55,592 nucleotides of DNA from Streptomyces huiliensis (GTDB taxonomy: Bacteria > Actinomycetota > Actinomycetes > Streptomycetales > Streptomycetaceae). Position 1 is the stretch's first letter, and each line of letters opens with the position of its first letter. Below, one piece after another: positions 31,645 through 39,982 of this stretch. Location of the stretch: NCBI RefSeq assembly GCF_020037025.1, contig NZ_JAIQLH010000089.1, positions 1 through 55,592 of the forward strand, given 5' to 3'. Below the pieces are notes generated by a model. It saw only the letters and a list, made by a program, of their open reading frames with translations. It did not search any database and had not been told where the DNA came from. The position numbers were made by a program, and so were the translations under genes.

Positions 31645-32957
31645 TTCTGCTCCTCCGTCGCCTCGGCCGCCGCCCGCGCCGCCGCGGGCAGGGCCGCCGC
31701 GATCCGCTCGATCGCCGCACTGTCGTGGGTCGTCGACACGAACCAGGACTCGAACGCCGACGGCGGCAGGTAGACGCCCTGCGCCAGCATCGAGTGGAAG
31801 AAGGCGGTGTACCGGAACGACTGCTGCCGCTTGGCCAGCTCGTAGTCCGTGACCTCCCGGTCCGTGAAGAAGACCGAGAACATGTTGCCCGCCGTCTGCA
31901 GCCGGTGCGCCACGCCCTCCTTCGTCAGCGCCGCCGTCACCAGTCCGCTGATCTCCGCGGAGACCGCGTCCACCCGCTCGTACGCCGCGTCGTCCAGCAG
32001 CCGCAGCTGCGCCAGGCCCGCCGCCGTCGCCACCGGGTTACCGGACAGCGTGCCCGCCTGGTAGACCGGGCCCGCCGGGGCCAGGTGCGCCATCACGTCG
32101 GCCCGGCCGCCGAACGCCGCCGCCGGGAAGCCGCCGCCCATGACCTTGCCGAAGGTCATCAGGTCCGGCTTGACGCCGTCGATGCCGTACCAGCCGGCCT
32201 TCGAGACCCGGAAGCCCGTCATGACCTCGTCGGAGATGAACAGCGCGCCGTTCTTCGTGCACGCCTGCTTCAGGCCCTCGTTGAAGCCCGGACGCGGCGG
32301 GACCACGCCCATGTTGCCCGGCGACGCCTCGGTGATCACACAGGCGATCTCACCCGGGTACGCGTGGAACGCCTCGTGCACGGCCTCCAGGTCGTTGTAC
32401 GGCAGGACGATGGTGTCGCCCGCCTGGGCGCCCGTGACGCCCGGCGTGTCCGGCAGCCCGAACGTCGCCAGCCCCGAGCCGGCCGCGGCCAGCAGCGCGT
32501 CCACGTGGCCGTGGTAGCAGCCCGCGAACTTGATCACCTTCGCCCGGCCGGTGAACCCGCGCGCCAGCCGGATCGCCGACATCGTCGCCTCGGTCCCGGA
32601 CGAGACCAGGCGCACCTGCTCCACCGGCTCCACCCGCGCCACGATCTCCTCGGCGAGGGCCACCTCGCCCTCGCCCGGCGTGCCGAACGACGTACCGCGG
32701 GCCACCGCGGCCTGCACCGACGCGATCACCTCGGGGTGCGCGTGGCCGAGAATCATCGGTCCCCACGAGCAGACCAGATCCACGTACTCCCGGCCGTCCG
32801 CGTCGGTGAGGTACGGACCGGTCGCGGACACCATGAACCGGGGCGTACCGCCCACGGCGCGGAACGCCCGCACCGGAGAGTTCACGCCACCGGGCGTCAC
32901 GACCGCCGCGCGCTCGAAGAGCGTCTGGGACACTGGGGCTTCATATGAATAAGGCAC
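31641..32957 (-). CDS. hemL: Glutamate-1-semialdehyde 2,1-aminomutase HemL
   Basis: A 438-aa PLP enzyme of the C5 pathway that turns glutamate-1-semialdehyde into 5-aminolevulinate. VTPGGVNSPVRAF near the N-terminus, SSGTEATMSAIRLARGFTGR, FAGCYHGHVDALL, LFISDEVMTGFR and the PLP-Lys block TFGKVMGGGFPAAAFGG (Lys near 270) are all present. GTG 32957 gives VPYSYEAPVSQTLFERA, like the family, with AGGA upstream; the open frame to 33008 is unlikely coding. It supplies the haem operon at 45-50 kb with substrate, together with HemA. Class-III aminotransferase fold, cytosolic. Confidence 0.95.
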   Translation of the reverse strand: MPYSYEAPVSQTLFERAAVVTPGGVNSPVRAFRAVGGTPRFMVSATGPYLTDADGREYVDLVCSWGPMILGHAHPEVIASVQAAVARGTSFGTPGEGEVALAEEIVARVEPVEQVRLVSSGTEATMSAIRLARGFTGRAKVIKFAGCYHGHVDALLAAAGSGLATFGLPDTPGVTGAQAGDTIVLPYNDLEAVHEAFHAYPGEIACVITEASPGNMGVVPPRPGFNEGLKQACTKNGALFISDEVMTGFRVSKAGWYGIDGVKPDLMTFGKVMGGGFPAAAFGGRADVMAHLAPAGPVYQAGTLSGNPVATAAGLAQLRLLDDAAYERVDAVSAEISGLVTAALTKEGVAHRLQTAGNMFSVFFTDREVTDYELAKRQQSFRYTAFFHSMLAQGVYLPPSAFESWFVSTTHDSAAIERIAAALPAAARAAAEATEEQK

Positions 32958-33106
32958 TCTGTTCCTGCCTGCGACAGACGTAGGGAGGGACGGCGACGGC
33001 CGCCGCACGCCCCGGCTTGTGGGCCCTGCTGGGATTCGCTCGGGTTCGCTGGGTTTCTCCTGCTTCCGACCGGGTGTCAGCCCCCGCGCATCTGGGACAC
33101 TGGGGC
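32924..33106. repeat. 16-bp direct repeat at the hemL 5' region
   Basis: TCTGGGACACTGGGGC occurs at 32924-32939, inside the first codons of hemL, and again at 33091-33106 in the upstream gap, 167 bp apart. Both copies have the same orientation. It could be an operator pair or a small duplication; no known motif was recognised. Confidence 0.6.
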
Positions 33107-33470
33107 CGGACAGGGGTAGCTCACGCTAGCCATGGTCTCAGAGCCCCGTGGGCACGTGTGTCCGGGCGTTTCGCACGCTCTCGACGGGGGAGGTGTCTGA
33201 GACGATGATCGGGTTGCGCGGCGGGGGCTGTGCTGCGTAAAAAAGCGATCGGGTGGAGATATGCATCGCGGTGGCGGACTGGGTGAGGGCACCGACGACC
33301 TGGGGCCCGAGCGAGCCCGGCCGCCCCGCAGGGGCCGGCACCGGCGGGACGACCACCTCAGGGCCGGCGGGACGGACGGCGCCGGCGCACCCGGCGCGGC
33401 GGGCAGGGCCGACAGGACCGGCGACGACGACAGGGTCGACGGGGGACACAGCGCGATCAGGAGTGGCCGA

Positions 33471-33908
33471 GTGGGGGTGACCTACAAGTACTTCGGTGCA
33501 CCCAACGGGGCCACCGCGGCACGCGTGCCCATCTCCATGCGCCCCGAGGAACTCGGCGGCGACGAGCTCGGCATGGGCGGCATGTTCACCAGGATCAAGC
33601 CGGAGACGGTCGCCGCCATGGTCCTCACCGGCATCCAGGGCATACCCCTGCACAAGGTGCCCCCGCTGGAACTGGTCGTCCTCCACCCCGACTACGCCGT
33701 CGTCAAGCTCCCCATGACCGTCGTCGACCCGCTGCGCGGCATCGGCGAGGAATCCGTCGGCGCCGCCGCCTTCATCTGGTCCACCGTCCCCGACCGGGGC
33801 GGCCCCCGCGACGCCTTCACCGTCTACCGGCTGCTCCACGAGTGGCAGGACTTCTCGCACCGCCTCCACGAGGCCGGCCACCAGCCGTACTGCCTGGTCT
33901 GGCCCTGA
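33471..33908 (+). CDS. Conserved hypothetical actinobacterial protein
   Basis: GTG 33471, with AGGAG exactly 7 nt upstream, opens a 145-aa product: VGVTYKYFGAPNGATAARVP, GDELGMGGMFTRIKPETVAAMVL, LHPDYAVVKLPMTVVDPLRG and FTVYRLLHEWQDFSHRLHEAG. It has no signal peptide or membrane helix. I recall highly conserved homologues next to hemL in other Streptomyces but no assigned function. An alternative start at 33261 would add 70 residues of Gly/Arg/Asp-rich low-complexity sequence; it has only a weak ribosome site, so the shorter form is preferred. Divergent from hemL across ~510 bp (or ~300 bp if the longer start is used). Confidence 0.75.
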   Translation: MGVTYKYFGAPNGATAARVPISMRPEELGGDELGMGGMFTRIKPETVAAMVLTGIQGIPLHKVPPLELVVLHPDYAVVKLPMTVVDPLRGIGEESVGAAAFIWSTVPDRGGPRDAFTVYRLLHEWQDFSHRLHEAGHQPYCLVWP

Positions 33909-34014
33909 CGGCCCGGGCCCTCCGGACCACGCCCCGTACCCGAGGCGAACACCCGTCATATCCTCGGCACCAGCCACGCCCGTCCGTGCCGCCACCGCCG
34001 CCCGAGGAGGCCCC

Positions 34015-34785
34015 ATGACCACCCCCACCGCCGTGATCACCGGCGCGAGCAGCGGCATCGGCGCCGCCACCGCCCGCGCCCTGGCCGCCGCCGGCTACCG
34101 CGTCGTCCTCACCGCCCGCCGCAAGGACCGCATCGACGCCCTCGCCGCCGAACTCAACGACGCCGGCCACCAGGCCGTCGCCTACGAACTCGACGTCACC
34201 GACCGCAACGCCGTCACCGTCTTCTCCGTCTTCCTCGACGACTTCGCCCCCGTCGAGATCCTGGTCAACAACGCCGGCGGCGCCATCGGCACCGAGACCG
34301 TCGCCAACGCCGACCCCGCCGACTGGCGCGCCATGTACGAGGTCAACGTCCTCGGCACCCTCCAGACCACCCAGGCGCTCCTCCCCCTCTGGCGCGACTC
34401 CCCCGGCACCGTGGTCATCGTCTCCTCCACCGCCGGCCTCGCCACCTACGAGGGCGGCGGCGGCTACGTCGCCGCCAAGCACGGCGCCCACGTCATCGCC
34501 GAGACTCTGCGCCTCGAACTCAACGGCCTGCCCGTCCGCGTCATCGAGATCGCCCCCGGCATGGTCCGCACCGAGGAGTTCGCCCTCAACCGCTACCGCG
34601 GCGACGAGGGCAAGGCGGACGCCGTCTACACCGGCGTCAGCGAACCGTTGACAGCCGAGGACGTGGCGGAGACGATCGCCTGGGCGGTCACCCGGCCGCA
34701 CCACGTGAACGTCGACCTGCTCGTGCTGCGCCCCCGCGCCCAGGCGTCCAACTACAAGGTGCACCGCGAGCCTCAGGAGAACTGA
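34015..34785 (+). CDS. SDR family NADP-dependent oxidoreductase (YdfG-like)
   Basis: A 256-aa classical short-chain dehydrogenase, closest in appearance to the serine/3-hydroxy acid dehydrogenase (YdfG) group. TGASSGIG binds the cofactor; RRKDRID following the second strand suits NADP; NNAGG, SSTAGLATYEGGGGYVAAKHGAH (catalytic Ser and YxxxK as YVAAK) and APGMVRTEEF are family blocks. ATG 34015 has GAGGAGG upstream. The VOC gene starts 3 bp after its stop, so the two form an operon. Substrate unknown. It is the first gene of the accessory stretch beyond the hemL block. Confidence 0.9.
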   Translation: MTTPTAVITGASSGIGAATARALAAAGYRVVLTARRKDRIDALAAELNDAGHQAVAYELDVTDRNAVTVFSVFLDDFAPVEILVNNAGGAIGTETVANADPADWRAMYEVNVLGTLQTTQALLPLWRDSPGTVVIVSSTAGLATYEGGGGYVAAKHGAHVIAETLRLELNGLPVRVIEIAPGMVRTEEFALNRYRGDEGKADAVYTGVSEPLTAEDVAETIAWAVTRPHHVNVDLLVLRPRAQASNYKVHREPQEN

Positions 34786-34788
34786 CTC

Positions 34789-35169
34789 ATGCGCGTCACC
34801 GGCTTCGACCACCTCGTCCTCAACGTCACCGACGTCGAGCGCTCCCTGGCCTTCTACACCGGCCCGCTCGGTCTGGAGCCGGTCCGCGTCGACGAGTGGC
34901 GCGCCGGGAAGGTCCCCTTCCCCTCCGTCCGCGTCTCCGCCGACACCATCATCGACCTGTTCCAGCGCGACCGCGGCGAGACCAACGTCGACCACTTCTG
35001 CCTGGTCGTCGAGCCCCTCGACTGGCAGCAGGTCATCGACGCCGGCACCTTCGACGTCGTCAGCGGCCCCTCGAACAACTTCGGCGCCCGCGGCCAGGCG
35101 GAGTCCCTCTACGTCCGCGACCCGGACGGCAACACGATCGAGCTCCGCTGGTACCCGCAGGACAAGTGA
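34789..35169 (+). CDS. VOC family protein (glyoxalase/bleomycin-resistance fold)
   Basis: A 126-aa protein with two beta-alpha-beta-beta-beta modules of the vicinal oxygen chelate fold. GFDHLVLNVTDVERSLAFYTGPLGLEPV supplies the first metal His, NVDHFCLVVE the second, and YVRDPDGNTIELRWY the last Glu. The family includes lyases, dioxygenases and antibiotic-binding proteins, so the role is unknown. It is coupled to the preceding SDR gene: AGGAG sits in the end of that gene and the ATG comes 3 bp after its stop. Together they may process one small molecule. Confidence 0.88.
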   Translation: MRVTGFDHLVLNVTDVERSLAFYTGPLGLEPVRVDEWRAGKVPFPSVRVSADTIIDLFQRDRGETNVDHFCLVVEPLDWQQVIDAGTFDVVSGPSNNFGARGQAESLYVRDPDGNTIELRWYPQDK

Positions 35170-35197
35170 CGCACGGGGGCGCCCGGGTGACCGGGGC

Positions 35198-35971
35198 TCA
35201 GCCCACCGGCCGCAGGTCCACATAACCGGCCCTGAACTCCCGGTCGCCCTCGCCGACGTCCATCTTCCCGACCCCGATCTCCGCGACCCGCCAGAGCCGC
35301 CCGGCGATCTCCAGGGTGTCCCCGATCCGGGCGTCGTCGTACGACGCCCCGCCATCCACCTTGTTCGGGGTGACACCGATGTGGGCCCGCTTCGGGCCGT
35401 CGTACACGTCGTAGAGGACGACGCTCTCGTTACCGCCCGCATACCGGGAGTGCGGCACGTGCCAGCGCAGCCGCCAGCGTCCGCCGGCGAGGGGCGGCCA
35501 GGCGTTCTCGCCACTGGGCACGGGAGCCGGTGTCGGCACGGGAGCGTCCCGGGGCGTGAGCACCACCCGGTAGGAACAGATCTGCCGGACCGTGTACCGC
35601 CGGCCGTCGACCGTCAGCTCGTCCCGGGGCGCCACGGTCCGGCGCCGCCCGTCCTGGCGGTCGGCGGGCGTCGCCGCCTCCACCAGGACGGCCTGACGCG
35701 ACCTGCCGTCCGAGCGCGCCTCCGTGTACCAGACCGCCGCCCCTCCGGGCAGCCGCGCCTTACCGCCCCGCAGGACGTGGACGCCCGCGAGCCGCGGGCC
35801 GCCGTCCTTGTCCCCGGCACACAGGGGCCCCTTGTCCGGCGGCGGAGGCGGAACCGCTTCGGTCCGGTCGGGGGAGGGAGCGGAATCCGCCGTACTGCAG
35901 CCCGTGACGAGCAACAAGGCGCAGAGAGCGCCCGCGGCGAATGATCGCTTCCGTCCCACCGACGATGACAT
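35198..35971 (-). CDS. Hypothetical lipoprotein
   Basis: A 257-aa putative lipoprotein. MSSSVGRKRSFAAGALCALLLVTGCS is a lipoprotein signal with lipobox VTGC and the modified Cys at ~25. A Pro-rich linker (PPPPPDKG) follows, then a beta-rich mature domain with several Arg/Asp-rich strands and no recognised family. Another Pro/Val-rich linker lies near 175 (VPTPAPVPSG). It is expected outside the membrane. No convincing ribosome site precedes the ATG at 35971. It is convergent with the VOC gene, with only 28 bp between stops, and 101 bp downstream of a membrane-protein gene on the same strand. Function unknown. Confidence 0.7.
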   Translation of the reverse strand: MSSSVGRKRSFAAGALCALLLVTGCSTADSAPSPDRTEAVPPPPPDKGPLCAGDKDGGPRLAGVHVLRGGKARLPGGAAVWYTEARSDGRSRQAVLVEAATPADRQDGRRRTVAPRDELTVDGRRYTVRQICSYRVVLTPRDAPVPTPAPVPSGENAWPPLAGGRWRLRWHVPHSRYAGGNESVVLYDVYDGPKRAHIGVTPNKVDGGASYDDARIGDTLEIAGRLWRVAEIGVGKMDVGEGDREFRAGYVDLRPVG

Positions 35972-36072
35972 CTCGTCCGTGCCTGCCGCCCGCTCCACTG
36001 CTCTCCCCCGCCCGTCGGATGATCCGTAGCGTAATGCGGGGGTCCGACGGCGGGTCCCGTGGAGCCGGGCGG

Positions 36073-36735
36073 TCAGAAGTAGCGCGCCTTGCGGCGCAGT
36101 CTGCCGTAGAGGATGAAGGCTTCCATCGCCGCGAGCAGCCCGCCGCACGTCCAGGCCATGCCGGACGACAGGCCGTGGGTCTCGTTGCTCAGCCGTGCCG
36201 CCAGCCAGTCCTCCGGGTCCACGACGAGCGTCACGCGCCGCCCCGGGGCGAAGTTCTCTCTGCAGCCCTGTGAGTCGTCGATCCCATAGGTCCGGATCCG
36301 CCCGCCGTCCGACCGGACGACGGTGCAGGTGTGCCCTGTGTCGTGCTTCCGGTGGTAGCTGGTGTTGGCGGTGACCACGGCCTCGTGCCGGGTGCCGCGC
36401 CGGTCCAGGACGTAGTCGTCCAGCGCGGGCCCGGCGAAGAGGACGAAGGCGAACCCGAGGACCGCCAGGCAGGTGCCGGGCCCGGCGCCGCACAGGGCGC
36501 CGGCCACGGCCAGGAGCAGCAGGGTGAGCACGACCGAAACGGCGAGGAGCAGACCCGACCCGGCCTGGTTCAGCCATCCGCACGCCGCGAGGTTCACCGG
36601 CAGGAGGACGACGAGGCCGAGGGTGACGGGCCAGCGGCGGGGCGGCCCGAGGTCGCTCGTACTCGTCACCGTCGGCGATGTCCTCGTCGTCGCGCTCACC
36701 GGCCCGCTTCCTCCCCCTGGGACTTCTTGATCCAC
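36073..36735 (-). CDS. Hypothetical membrane protein
   Basis: A 220-aa protein with about four hydrophobic segments: ~36-55 (VTLGLVVLLPVNLAACGW), ~63-82 (LLAVSVVLTLLLLAVAGALC), ~88-105 and ~188-207 near the C-terminus. Between the third and fourth lies a soluble region (~110-180) with TSYHRKHDTGHTC and RIRTYGIDDSQGCRENFAPG, resembling small DUF3592-like outer domains, though this resemblance is weak. GTG 36735 has GAGGA at 6-nt spacing. It starts 48 bp beyond the rtcB stop on the same strand and may be co-transcribed with rtcB. Function unknown. Confidence 0.65.
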   Translation of the reverse strand: MDQEVPGGGSGPVSATTRTSPTVTSTSDLGPPRRWPVTLGLVVLLPVNLAACGWLNQAGSGLLLAVSVVLTLLLLAVAGALCGAGPGTCLAVLGFAFVLFAGPALDDYVLDRRGTRHEAVVTANTSYHRKHDTGHTCTVVRSDGGRIRTYGIDDSQGCRENFAPGRRVTLVVDPEDWLAARLSNETHGLSSGMAWTCGGLLAAMEAFILYGRLRRKARYF

Positions 36736-36783
36736 GAGGCATCCTCGCCGACCCGGCGGCGGGAGGGGAAGCCGCGCCGGGGC

Positions 36784-37977
36784 TCAGCCCTTGACGCAGA
36801 TGATCTGCTTGAGCTTGGCGACGACCTCGACGAGGTCCCGCTGCTGGTCCATGACCTGCTCGATCGGCTTGTAGGCCGCGGGGATCTCGTCCACCACGCC
36901 GGAGTCTTTGCGGCACTCGACGCCCCGGGTCTGCTCGGCCAGGTCCTTGGCCGTGAACCGCTTCTTCGCCTGGTTGCGGCTCATCCGGCGGCCGGCGCCG
37001 TGGGAGGCCGAGTTGAAGGAGGCCGCGTTGCCCAGGCCGCGCACGATGTACGAGCCGGTGCCCATCGAGCCGGGGATGATCCCGTACTCGCCGCCGCCCG
37101 CGCGGATCGCGCCCTTGCGGGTGACGAGCAGGTCCATGCCCTCGTAGGTCTCCTCCGCCACGTAGTTGTGGTGGCAGGAGATCACGGGCTCGAAGGCGAC
37201 CTTGGCCTTCTTGAACTCCTTGCGGACGACGTCCTTGAAGAGGGCCATCATGATCTCGCGGTTGTGGCGCGCGTACTCCTGGGCCCAGAAGAGGTCGTTC
37301 CGGTAGGCCGCCATCTGCGGGGTGTCCGCGACGAAGACCGCGAGGTCCCGGTCGACCAGCCCCTGGTTGTGCGGCAGCTTCCGGGCCTCGCCGATGTGGT
37401 ACTCGGCCAGCTCCTTGCCGATGTTGCGGGAGCCGGAGTGGAGCATCAGCCAGACCGAACCTGTCTCATCGAGACAAAACTCGACAAAATGGTTTCCGCC
37501 TCCGAGCGAACCCATCTGCTTAAGCGCCCGATCCCGACGGAATTTGACCGCTTCCGCGATCCCGTCGAACCGCCCCCAGAAGTCGTCCCACGAAGCCGTC
37601 GGGAACCCGTGCAGCCGCCGCGGATCCACCGCCTCGTCGTGCATCGAGAAGCCCACCGGGATCGCCCGCTCGATGCGGGAGCGCAGGTGGGAGAGGTCGC
37701 CGGGGAGGTCGTTCGCCGTCAGGGACGTCTTCACGGCGGACATGCCGCAGCCGATGTCCACGCCCACGGCGGCCGGGCAGACGGCCCCGCGCATGGCGAT
37801 CACCGAGCCGACGGTCGCGCCCTTGCCGTAGTGGACGTCCGGCATCACGGCCAGGCCCTCGATCCACGGGAGGGTGGCGACGTTCCGCAGCTGCTGCATG
37901 GCGCCGTCCTCGACCGTGGCCGGGTCCGCCCACATGCGGATGGGCACCCGGGCGCCGGGCAGCTCGGTGTACGGCAT
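36784..37977 (-). CDS. rtcB: RNA ligase RtcB
   Basis: A 397-aa RtcB ligase. RtcB joins 2',3'-cyclic phosphate (or 3'-phosphate) RNA ends to 5'-OH ends in a GTP- and metal-dependent reaction and serves RNA repair. Metal ligands are seen in VGVDIGCGM (D74, C77) and SLGGGNHFVE, and the guanylylated His in SHGAGR near residue 325. ATG 37977 has GAGGA upstream. Between about 37,455 and 37,575 the coding strand uses T or A at roughly half of third positions (for example CTT, AAA, TTT, TGT, ACA), strikingly unlike the rest of the gene. No RtcR regulator or RtcA cyclase is present nearby. Confidence 0.92.
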   Translation of the reverse strand: MPYTELPGARVPIRMWADPATVEDGAMQQLRNVATLPWIEGLAVMPDVHYGKGATVGSVIAMRGAVCPAAVGVDIGCGMSAVKTSLTANDLPGDLSHLRSRIERAIPVGFSMHDEAVDPRRLHGFPTASWDDFWGRFDGIAEAVKFRRDRALKQMGSLGGGNHFVEFCLDETGSVWLMLHSGSRNIGKELAEYHIGEARKLPHNQGLVDRDLAVFVADTPQMAAYRNDLFWAQEYARHNREIMMALFKDVVRKEFKKAKVAFEPVISCHHNYVAEETYEGMDLLVTRKGAIRAGGGEYGIIPGSMGTGSYIVRGLGNAASFNSASHGAGRRMSRNQAKKRFTAKDLAEQTRGVECRKDSGVVDEIPAAYKPIEQVMDQQRDLVEVVAKLKQIICVKG

Positions 37978-38173
37978 GTTTTCCTCATTCCCCCATAAAC
38001 GGTAGATAACGCAAAAGCCGGATCAATGTGTGGATTCACGACAGCGGACCAGCGGTGCGGCGGCGCGTGCGGTAGACATTGTGTCCAGCGGCCACCCAGC
38101 CGCGACAACCGGTTTTCGGCCTCCGGCAGGGGCCGGAGGCGGGTGGACGAGCGGGCGAAGGGAGCCACGGACA

Positions 38174-39109
38174 GTGCAGCGAAAGGCGCACCGGCTGGTA
38201 GCTGCACCGGTGGCCGGGCTGGCCGCCGCCGTGTTCGCGGCGGGGCTGACCGGATGCAGCGGCGGCGCGGGCGGCGGGGGCGGGGACGACGATCCCAAGC
38301 CCGGCCTGGGCGAGTCCGCGGCGCCCGCGGCCGAACCGGGCAAGTACCACAGCCTCCCCGAGCCGTGCGGCTACGTCAGCCGCGACACGCTCCGCCGGAT
38401 GCTGCCCGGCGGCGGCGAGGACGGCGACCAGGACGCCGAGAAGCTCTACCGGGGGCAGCCCACCGTCACCTACGACGCGGACCGCCGCGTCGGCTGCCGG
38501 TGGAACCAGGAGACCCCGGACGGCACCCGCCGGCTGTCGGTCGACTTCGAACGCGTGGTGTCCTACCAGGGCGGGGTCAGCGACGAGGAGCGGGCGCGCC
38601 AGCTGTACGACAAGCTGGCGGACGCCGCGCACATCCCCCCGGCGTCCTCCGGTGGCTCGGGCTCCGCGTCGTCCGCCCCCGCCACGCCCCCGCCGTCCGG
38701 CAAGGGCACCGCGAAGCCCGACAAGAGCGGCAAGAACGCCAAGGACGGCAAGGAAGGCAAGGACGGCAAGGCCAAGGGCGCCAAGAACGACCCCAAGACC
38801 ACCGACGCGTCCTCCCGCCCCGCCCCCACGACCGCGCCCGCCACCCCGCCGGCCCGCGACGAGCCGGAGCTGGGCTCGCGAGCGCTGGACGACGTGGGCG
38901 ACGACGCGTTCGTCAGCGACAAGCTGACGGCCGGCGGCGCCGACGTGCACCGGGACGTGACGGTGGTCTTCCGGGCCGCGAACATCCTGGTGACGATCGT
39001 CTACCACCAGCAGCCCACCGACCGGACGCGCGTCCCGGGCAGCCAGGACCTCCAGGGCAAGGCCCACGGCCTGGCCCGTGAGATCGAGGCCGGGCACTTC
39101 AGCAACTAG
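38174..39109 (+). CDS. DUF3558-type lipoprotein
   Basis: A 311-aa putative lipoprotein from GTG 38174, with GGGAG upstream. VAAPVAGLAAAVFAAGLTGC ends in a lipobox with Cys near 28. The extracytoplasmic part has the LPEPCGYVSRDTLRRMLPG and VGCRWNQE blocks like DUF3558 proteins of actinobacteria, followed near 165-225 by a low-complexity insert made of Lys, Gly, Asp and Ala (KSGKNAKDGKEGKDGKAKG) and Pro/Thr residues. The C-terminal strand block resumes with VTVVFRAANILVTIVYHQQP. It is followed 105 bp later by a paralogous lipoprotein, suggesting duplication. Function unknown; anchoring outside the cell membrane is inferred. Confidence 0.75.
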   Translation: MQRKAHRLVAAPVAGLAAAVFAAGLTGCSGGAGGGGGDDDPKPGLGESAAPAAEPGKYHSLPEPCGYVSRDTLRRMLPGGGEDGDQDAEKLYRGQPTVTYDADRRVGCRWNQETPDGTRRLSVDFERVVSYQGGVSDEERARQLYDKLADAAHIPPASSGGSGSASSAPATPPPSGKGTAKPDKSGKNAKDGKEGKDGKAKGAKNDPKTTDASSRPAPTTAPATPPARDEPELGSRALDDVGDDAFVSDKLTAGGADVHRDVTVVFRAANILVTIVYHQQPTDRTRVPGSQDLQGKAHGLAREIEAGHFSN

Positions 39110-39214
39110 CCCGGCGAGTACCCCACCATTTCGGCCGCCGCCGCGGCCGGGCCGCGTACCGTGCCAGTAGCCCTGCCCGGCCGTCCGGCCCCGCACCGAT
39201 TGAGCGAAGGACCC

Positions 39215-39913
39215 ATGCACCGACGAACAGCTCCGCGACTCGCCCGACTCCTCGCCTGCGCCGCAGTACCGGTGATGCTCGTCGCCGCCGGCTGCTCGGA
39301 CTCGGACGGCGGGGAGAAGAAGAGCTCCGCCACGCCCTCGGCCTCCGCCCCGGCCAAGCCCAGCGCGACGCCGACGGTCAGCGCCGGGAAGTACGCCAAG
39401 GTCCCCGACCTGTGCAAGGCCCTGTCGGCCAAGACGGTCGAGAAGCTGGTGCCGAAGGCGAAGAACAAGTCGGGCGAGCTGCTGACCGGCAGTTGCTTCT
39501 GGAACGGCCTGGACAGCGAGGACACCGACGACCAGCAGTTCCGGTCGGTGAACCTGCACATCATGGCCCTGAGCGGCGACCCGAACCTGGGCTCGGCGGA
39601 CAAGCGCGCCCAGACCTACGCGGACCAGCAGGTCAAGAAGGCCACGACCGAGGACGACCCGAAGGACGTCAAGACCACCAAGACCGGTGGCATCGGCGAC
39701 TGGGCGACGACGGTGACGACCAAGACCAAGAAGGGCGTCGACTTCACGAACGCGACGGTGGTCACCCGGACCGCCAACGTGGTGATCGCGCTGAAGTACA
39801 GCGGCGCGGGCTACGAGGGCGCCAAGGCCCCCGACGCGGCCGACCTGACGAAGGACGCGCAGGCCGCGGCCAAGGAGGCGGTGGCCGCGGTGGCCGCCGC
39901 CAACAAGAAGTAG
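39215..39913 (+). CDS. DUF3558-type lipoprotein (paralogue)
   Basis: A 232-aa putative lipoprotein. The signal ends in LVAAGC (Cys at 27), and a Ser/Ala/Pro linker (~30-55) leads into the DUF3558-like domain: KVPDLCKALSAKTVEKLVPKA, then GSCFWNG, and a C-terminal NATVVTRTANVVIALKYSG strand block parallel to the preceding gene. Both proteins have the two paired cysteines expected for a disulfide (here C66 and near C93). ATG 39215 has GAAGGA upstream. Ends at a 17-bp perfect terminator shared with lysS. Function unknown. Confidence 0.8.
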   Translation: MHRRTAPRLARLLACAAVPVMLVAAGCSDSDGGEKKSSATPSASAPAKPSATPTVSAGKYAKVPDLCKALSAKTVEKLVPKAKNKSGELLTGSCFWNGLDSEDTDDQQFRSVNLHIMALSGDPNLGSADKRAQTYADQQVKKATTEDDPKDVKTTKTGGIGDWATTVTTKTKKGVDFTNATVVTRTANVVIALKYSGAGYEGAKAPDAADLTKDAQAAAKEAVAAVAAANKK

Positions 39914-39937
39914 CGCGGGAAGAAGCGAGAGAACGGC

Positions 39938-39974
39938 GAAGGGCCCGCCTCCCCTCGGGGGAGGCGGGCCCTTC
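39938..39974. terminator. Bidirectional terminator between the lipoprotein gene and lysS
   Basis: GAAGGGCCCGCCTCCCC (39938-39954) and its exact complement (39958-39974) form a 17-bp stem with a TCG loop. It lies between the convergent lipoprotein and lysS genes. Confidence 0.92.
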
Positions 39975-39982
39975 CGCGTGCG

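Noticed and set aside
33261..33470. 70-residue N-terminal extension of the conserved hypothetical gene
   Set aside because: Low-complexity Gly/Arg/Asp sequence and a weak ribosome site; GTG 33471 has AGGAG at ideal spacing.
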